A stretch of DNA of 27,744 bases. Origin: Flavobacteriales bacterium UBA1531. GTDB lineage: Bacteria > Bacteroidota > Bacteroidia > Flavobacteriales_D > Sanyastnellaceae. The stretch is from contig DCPZ01000082.1 in NCBI GenBank assembly GCA_002323795.1, forward strand, positions 1-27,744, given 5' to 3'. The notes beneath the pieces are model-generated. The model had not been told where the DNA came from. It did no database searches and saw only the letters and a list, made by a program, of their open reading frames with translations. Shown here piece by piece: positions 23,472 through 27,744 of this stretch (positions are counted from its first letter, which is position 1; each line of letters starts with the position of its first letter). A program made the position numbers and the translations under genes.

Positions 23472-24611
23472 ATGGTACTCGAACAACTTCACCTGCATCA
23501 TTTCAAGAATCACATTGGCTCGGATTTGAGCTTCGGTTCACAGGTCAATTGCTTGCTAGGAGACAATGGGAGTGGGAAAACCAACGTTTTAGATGCGGTT
23601 CACTACTTGTGTCATACCAAGAGTTATTTTAACCCCATTGATGGCCAAAACATCGCCCATGGCGAAGATCAAATGCTCGTGCAGGGACAGTTTTTGAGGC
23701 ATGAACAGTCTGAAAAAGTAAGTTGTGCCATTGCGCGTGGGGTCAAAAAGGTCTTTCGATGGAACGAAAAGGCCTATGACCGTTTGGCGGATCATGTGGG
23801 GCGTTTTCCAGCTGTGATGATTGCTCCGGACGACTCAGGCCTGATTCATGAGGGCAGCGAAATGCGTCGAAGGTGGTTGGATTCAGTGATCTCACAATCG
23901 GATCGCGGTTATCTCAAGAACGTTATGTCGTACAACAAAGCGTTGAATCAACGCAACGCGCTGTTGCGATATTTTGCTGAAAATCGAACTTGGGATGAGG
24001 AGTCATTGGCGCTATGGGATGCGCAGCTTGTTCCACTCGCAGTTGCCATTCGTTCGCGTCGTGAAGAATTCATTGCAGGATACATACCTGTTTTCCAGGC
24101 GGCGCATGCCGATATCACGCAGGGAGTGGAATCGGTTGGGCTTGTTTACCGGTCAGATGTCGGGAATTCTGTTGAGTCATTTGCCGAACAATTGCGTCAA
24201 GCGAGAGAAGACGATCGCCGCCTGCGGAGGAGCACCTGCGGCACGCACAAGGACGATGTGCTTTTTCAGTTGGGGGAACATTTGTTGAAACGATTCGGTT
24301 CGCAAGGTCAACAGAAGTCTTTTTTGATCGCACTACGTCTTTCGCAGTTGGAGCACATCGAGACCGCGACAGGTGTCAAGCCCATTTTGTTGCTGGATGA
24401 TATTTTTGATAAGATCGACGATAAGCGCGTCAATGCTTTAATGAGACGTGTAACCAGTGGATCTTTCGGGCAAGTATTCATCACAGATACAGATGTGGAT
24501 CGTATTCCGCGAATGTTTCAAGAAACAGGTGCGGATGTAAAAGTTTATTTGGTGGAGCGGGGGGAGGTGAAGGAAGCACCGAAAGATGTAAATTCGTCCA
24601 ATGAATCGTAA
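23472..24611 (+). CDS. recF: DNA replication and repair protein RecF
   Basis: SMC-like ATPase that helps load RecA at single-strand gaps via RecFOR. It has 379 residues. The Walker A motif is GDNGSGKT (30-37), the ABC-type signature region GSQGQQKSFLIALRL (276-290), and Walker B LLLDDIFDKID (306-316). STCGTHKDD is also typical. The frame is open upstream to 23349, but the ATG at 23472 (MVLEQLHLHHFKNH) gives the standard RecF N terminus. It is divergent from the TPR gene by 64 bases and overlaps the following DUF721 gene by 11 bases. Confidence 0.95.
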   Translation: MVLEQLHLHHFKNHIGSDLSFGSQVNCLLGDNGSGKTNVLDAVHYLCHTKSYFNPIDGQNIAHGEDQMLVQGQFLRHEQSEKVSCAIARGVKKVFRWNEKAYDRLADHVGRFPAVMIAPDDSGLIHEGSEMRRRWLDSVISQSDRGYLKNVMSYNKALNQRNALLRYFAENRTWDEESLALWDAQLVPLAVAIRSRREEFIAGYIPVFQAAHADITQGVESVGLVYRSDVGNSVESFAEQLRQAREDDRRLRRSTCGTHKDDVLFQLGEHLLKRFGSQGQQKSFLIALRLSQLEHIETATGVKPILLLDDIFDKIDDKRVNALMRRVTSGSFGQVFITDTDVDRIPRMFQETGADVKVYLVERGEVKEAPKDVNSSNES

Positions 24612-24894
24612 CGATCCGAAACCACTGAAAGCCGCGATTGCTCAGTTTGTCAAGGCATACCGCATGCAGAGCAGATTGGATGAAGTGGATACGGTAAATG
24701 CGTGGAATGCGTGTTTTGGTCAGATGGTGCAAAGACAGACCCGTTCTATTCGATTGCAAGCTGAGGGAAAGCTTTGGGTTAAGCTGAATAGTGGTCCATT
24801 GAAGGAAGAATTGATGATGAGCAAGGGGCAGATTGTGAAGCGATTGAACGATCACCTTGGCCGAAAGATCATTTCAGAGGTCATCATCCAATGA
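24601..24894 (+). CDS. DUF721 (DciA-like) small protein
   Basis: A 97-residue protein. The pattern of a conserved Trp (NAWNACFGQMV, about 35-45), a strand LWVKLNSGPLKEEL (58-71), and a final GRKIISEVII matches the DUF721 family, which includes the helicase-loading factor DciA. It overlaps the 3' end of recF by 11 bases, a linkage seen in many bacteria and consistent with a DNA replication role. Whether it loads DnaB here is an inference. Confidence 0.8.
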   Translation: MNRNDPKPLKAAIAQFVKAYRMQSRLDEVDTVNAWNACFGQMVQRQTRSIRLQAEGKLWVKLNSGPLKEELMMSKGQIVKRLNDHLGRKIISEVIIQ

Positions 24895-24915
24895 GTTCGA
24901 TGCCACTTCAAGCTG

Positions 24916-24937
24916 GTTCCATTGACCTGAATGGAAC
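24916..24937. repeat. Perfect 8-bp inverted repeat between DUF721 and multiheme cytochrome genes
   Basis: GTTCCATT, a 6-base spacer (GACCTG), then AATGGAAC. A further GGTTCC half-site lies at 24942-24947. No T tract follows, so it is a poor terminator; it sits 56 bases before the cytochrome start and may be an operator for it. Confidence 0.45.
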
Positions 24938-24992
24938 AATCGGTTCCGTTTCTGGTATTGTGGGGCAACTATTTTGTACTTTTTAGGTTGTC

Positions 24993-26993
24993 ATGATGAT
25001 GCGCAAGTTCAAATTACTGCTCGGCCTCACAGCCGTTGCTGGAGGATTGCTTTTGACTGGTGCGATGTTGCGTCCAAATCACATGCACTCTGAGGGTCAG
25101 CCGTATCATTCGAAGACATTCCGAATGGCGTACGGTGGACTTCCAGATACTACAAACAGTTTATTTACTGGCAGTGGCAAGTGTGCAGGTTGCCACGGAA
25201 AAGATCCCAATCATTTTGCGAGCATTGCTGGTCAAACTGTCCCTTTGACGCCCATGCCGAATGGTTGGGATGTGAACGTGACGGATGATTGGCGCAGTTC
25301 CTTGATGGCCAACTCGGCCAAGGATCCGTTTTGGAAGGCAAAAGTTCGGCATGAAGTATTGGTGAATCCATCTCATCAGTTGGATTTAGAAGATAAATGT
25401 ACCTCTTGCCATGCGCCCCTTGGCCATTTTGCAGCGCATCATGACGGAGAGCCGCATTACACCATGGCCGCTCTTGTTCAAGACAGCCTTGCCATGGACG
25501 GAGTGAGTTGTCTGGCTTGCCACCAGCAATCGCAAGATGCGGGCAATACCTTCAGTGGTGAGCTGACCTTTGATGATAGCATGGCTTACGGGCCATATGG
25601 AGCAGGCAAGGATGAGCTCCCGTTGTACGATTTGCCTATGGTGACTTACACGGGGTATGCACCGGCGTATGGCGACCACATTGTGAGTGGTGAAATTTGC
25701 GCAGGTTGTCATTCGCTTGTGACCCAAACCACAGACATGGAGGGGAATTATACGGGTGCAGATTATGTGGAGCAGGCGACTTATCATGAGTGGCTGAATT
25801 CGGCGTATGCGGATGATGGTGAAGATCCACAGACGTGCAATGCTTGCCATTTGCCGCGCATCGATGAACCGGTTGTTATAAGTTCAGGTTACGTTTTCCT
25901 GGAGCCGCGAACGCCTTATGGACTGCACTACATGGTTGGAGGCAATGCTCAAATGCTCGAAATCATGCGCGACAACGTTGAAGATTTGGGGTTGTCGGCT
26001 ACTGCAGATCAATTCGACAGTACGATTTTGCAGACGCGAAAGATGTTGCGTGAGCAGACACTTGACCTAGAGGTTCTCTCGAGCGATTGGGTTGAAACAT
26101 CCGGGGGCTTCATGGAACTCAAGATCACCAACAAAGCGGGGCACAAGTTCCCCTCAGGCTATCCAGCGCGCAGGGCATGGGTCGAAGTCAAAGCGCGGAT
26201 AGGTGACGAAATTATCTGGCACAGTGGCGCTTGGTCTGCGGACAATGGTTCGATCATCGGCTTGGACGAGGCTGGTTTGAGCACGTATGAACCTCACTAC
26301 AACGTGATCTCGGAGGAGTCTCAAGTGCAGATTTATGAATTGGTGGCAGCGGACGTGACGGGGTCACCCACCAATTTGCTTGAGCGCGCAGCGTTCTCAT
26401 TGAAAGATAACAGGCTTACCCCAAAGGGTTTCAGTTACGATCATGCGGTATATGACACGACACGCGTCGAGGGTTTGGCTTTTGAAGATGAGAGTTTTGA
26501 CGTGGCGGATGGGTCGGATGTGATTACATACCAGTTCCCCTCATCCGCGGCTGGTGGAGAGGAGGTCGAAGTCGATGTTAAAGTTTGGTACCAGGCGATG
26601 CCTCCGCGTTGGATCAATTCAATGTTTGAATTTCAAGACAGCACGATTCAAGCTTTTCAAACGATGTTTGAGGCTCAAGGCGCAGCACCCGAGTTGGTCA
26701 AGGACACGACGTTTGTTTTGGATGTATTGGGAAGTGTGAATGATCGATTTCCCTCTGAACGTTGGGCCATTTATCCAAATCCTTCACAAGATGGAAGGGT
26801 CAACATGTTGGTGCCGCAGCGAGCCATGGGCGCTCTATGGGAAGTTTATGGAATGGATGGCTCACGAATTGCGTCTGGATGGACAACGCCCAATATGGAG
26901 ATTCAATTGCCCGAAGTGCAGGGGACGTATGCGATTCGTTGGCACCTTAAAAATGGCGAGGTCATTACGCGCAAAGCTGTTGTGCGGAAGTGA
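24993..26993 (+). CDS. Five-heme cytochrome c with T9SS type-A C-terminal domain
   Basis: Probable surface-exposed or secreted multiheme c-type cytochrome; 666 residues. It has an N-terminal signal segment (about 4-25). There are five CxxCH heme sites: 64-68, 136-140, 173-177, 236-240 and 282-286, in an N-terminal half that resembles cytochrome c-554/NrfB-type multiheme folds. A beta-rich region (about 350-580) follows. The C terminus (about 590-666, WAIYPNPSQDGRVNM then a strand-rich end with ITRKAVVRK) is a type-A T9SS sorting domain. Hemes must be attached in the periplasm, by a system like the CcmBCEF encoded at the left, before passage through the outer membrane. The redox partner is unknown. 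Confidence 0.9.
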   Translation: MMMRKFKLLLGLTAVAGGLLLTGAMLRPNHMHSEGQPYHSKTFRMAYGGLPDTTNSLFTGSGKCAGCHGKDPNHFASIAGQTVPLTPMPNGWDVNVTDDWRSSLMANSAKDPFWKAKVRHEVLVNPSHQLDLEDKCTSCHAPLGHFAAHHDGEPHYTMAALVQDSLAMDGVSCLACHQQSQDAGNTFSGELTFDDSMAYGPYGAGKDELPLYDLPMVTYTGYAPAYGDHIVSGEICAGCHSLVTQTTDMEGNYTGADYVEQATYHEWLNSAYADDGEDPQTCNACHLPRIDEPVVISSGYVFLEPRTPYGLHYMVGGNAQMLEIMRDNVEDLGLSATADQFDSTILQTRKMLREQTLDLEVLSSDWVETSGGFMELKITNKAGHKFPSGYPARRAWVEVKARIGDEIIWHSGAWSADNGSIIGLDEAGLSTYEPHYNVISEESQVQIYELVAADVTGSPTNLLERAAFSLKDNRLTPKGFSYDHAVYDTTRVEGLAFEDESFDVADGSDVITYQFPSSAAGGEEVEVDVKVWYQAMPPRWINSMFEFQDSTIQAFQTMFEAQGAAPELVKDTTFVLDVLGSVNDRFPSERWAIYPNPSQDGRVNMLVPQRAMGALWEVYGMDGSRIASGWTTPNMEIQLPEVQGTYAIRWHLKNGEVITRKAVVRK

Positions 26994-27008
26994 TCAGGCC
27001 CTGAGAGG

Positions 27009-27620
27009 TCACTTGTCCAAGTCTTCTCCATCCTCGCTTTCTTTTCCATCCCAAGGAAAAAAATCCTCTTCGTCCGACCTCTCTGATGTTCCGAGGTATA
27101 CGTCTAGCAAACCATCAGGGATGGTTACGAACAATTGTTGTTTCGTTCGGTCGACTCGGATTTCAATTTCGGCAGGAAGTGGGATGAGTACTTCTCGTCC
27201 ATCACTGTGCACCTCTAAAATTGGATAAATCGCATAATCCAAAACCTTGTTGATGGTTCCGATTGTTTCTTCGTTCTTAGCATCTGCGACGCGCCAACCT
27301 TGAACTTCGTGAAGATAAAATTCGTTTTCATCGAGCTCAGGCAAATACTTTATGGGCAGGAATACATTGGTCCCGCCAAGAGCCTTGGCGGCTGCTTCAT
27401 CATTTACACCATCGAGATGGACAATGAGCTTTTGCAAAGCGTTATGGGCTTTGGTTGCATCTAAAAAGTGGGGGACAAGTCTGCCCCCAATTTCGAGCCA
27501 AATGCAGTCCAATTCCTTGTATAAATCCGGTTCGTCAGCATCGATGTACAGAATGACATCGCCTTTGTAACCGTGGGGCTTTGTGATTTTTCCGAGCAAG
27601 AAGCAGTCATCGATGTTCAT
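27009..27620 (-). CDS. rimM: 16S rRNA processing protein RimM
   Basis: Binds ribosomal protein S19 and assists maturation of the 30S head; cytoplasmic. It has 203 residues, slightly long owing to an acidic tail (about 180-203, rich in Glu and Asp). The N-terminal domain begins CFLLGKITKPHGYKGDV, and the PRC-barrel covers about 92-172 (EFYLHEVQGWRV, VLIPLPAEIE, IPDGLLDVYL). The frame extends to 27641 but the ATG at 27620 is the usual start. It follows rpsP, the standard neighbour, though a hairpin lies between them. Confidence 0.93.
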   Translation of the reverse strand: MNIDDCFLLGKITKPHGYKGDVILYIDADEPDLYKELDCIWLEIGGRLVPHFLDATKAHNALQKLIVHLDGVNDEAAAKALGGTNVFLPIKYLPELDENEFYLHEVQGWRVADAKNEETIGTINKVLDYAIYPILEVHSDGREVLIPLPAEIEIRVDRTKQQLFVTIPDGLLDVYLGTSERSDEEDFFPWDGKESEDGEDLDK

Positions 27621-27643
27621 GGCATGCAATGTATGAAGCAAAG

Positions 27644-27675
27644 AAAAGGGCTGTCACCAGAGGTGCAGCCCTTTT
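27644..27675 (-). terminator. Hairpin terminator between rpsP and rimM
   Basis: On the minus strand AAAAGGGCTG pairs with CAGCCCTTTT around a 12-base loop, followed by CTTTG. It lies after the rpsP stop and before rimM. The stem is near-symmetric, so it could act in either direction. It may terminate or attenuate transcription of the ribosomal protein gene into rimM. Confidence 0.75.
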
Positions 27676-27695
27676 TACAATGGTAAGTCAGGAAA

Positions 27696-27744
27696 TCAGT
27701 CTTCCTTTTCGTCTTTCTTTTCCTCCGCTGCTGGAGCTTCCTCC
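27696..27744 (-). CDS. rpsP: Ribosomal protein S16, C-terminal tail only
   Basis: Sixteen codons are visible, ending EEAPAAEEKKDEKED and a TGA at 27698-27696. The acidic, Ala/Pro/Lys-rich tail is typical of the extended S16 of Bacteroidota, and rpsP directly upstream of rimM is a widespread order. The conserved S16 body lies outside the window, so the call depends on the tail and the neighbour. Confidence 0.65.
   Translation of the reverse strand, partial: EEAPAAEEKKDEKED

Overview
The window looks like chromosomal DNA of a member of the Bacteroidota, probably a marine flavobacterium-like lineage. The evidence is two type IX secretion (T9SS) C-terminal domains of different types, a DUF4199 gene beside a GT2 glycosyltransferase, several TAnnTTTG promoter boxes of the Bacteroidota sigma-A type, and mostly weak Shine-Dalgarno sequences. 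I see no prophage, insertion sequence, CRISPR array or tRNA. Coding density is high and no gap reaches 300 bases.

Left part (1-7124). A minus-strand operon reads exonuclease, ccmB, ccmC, ccmD-like, ccmE, ccmF (cut by the left edge). It is a System I cytochrome c maturation set whose CcmE carries CxxxY instead of the usual HxxxY heme-binding motif. ccmA is not here. Divergent from it is a sirtuin of the deacylase type. Next come a biotin carboxylase and the SRP (4.5S) RNA gene, both on the minus strand.

Middle (7125-16221). DUF4199 and a polyprenyl-phosphate-type glycosyltransferase (+) face mnmA (-). Then comes the most interesting locus, all on the plus strand: an ECF sigma factor; a translationally coupled one-pass membrane protein with an anti-sigma-like N terminus, a PKD domain and a gliding-motility C-terminal-like domain outside the membrane; and a 1274-residue secreted CUB/PKD/P-domain protein ending in a canonical T9SS type-B gliding-motility C-terminal domain. 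A strong terminator closes the locus. I propose that the membrane protein senses surface cargo, or its export, through domains that resemble the cargo and relays this to the sigma factor.

Right part (16222-27744). A minus-strand cluster holds a TPR membrane protein, ribH, a GT-C mannosyltransferase-like protein, an M1 peptidase, bioY and an M1 lipoprotein peptidase. Divergent from it are recF and a DUF721 (DciA-like) gene, then a five-heme cytochrome c with a T9SS type-A C-terminal domain. That cytochrome needs heme attachment of the kind made by the ccm genes at the left. rimM and the tail of rpsP (minus) close the window, with a hairpin terminator between them.

All calls come from reading the sequence and recognising motifs; no database search was run.
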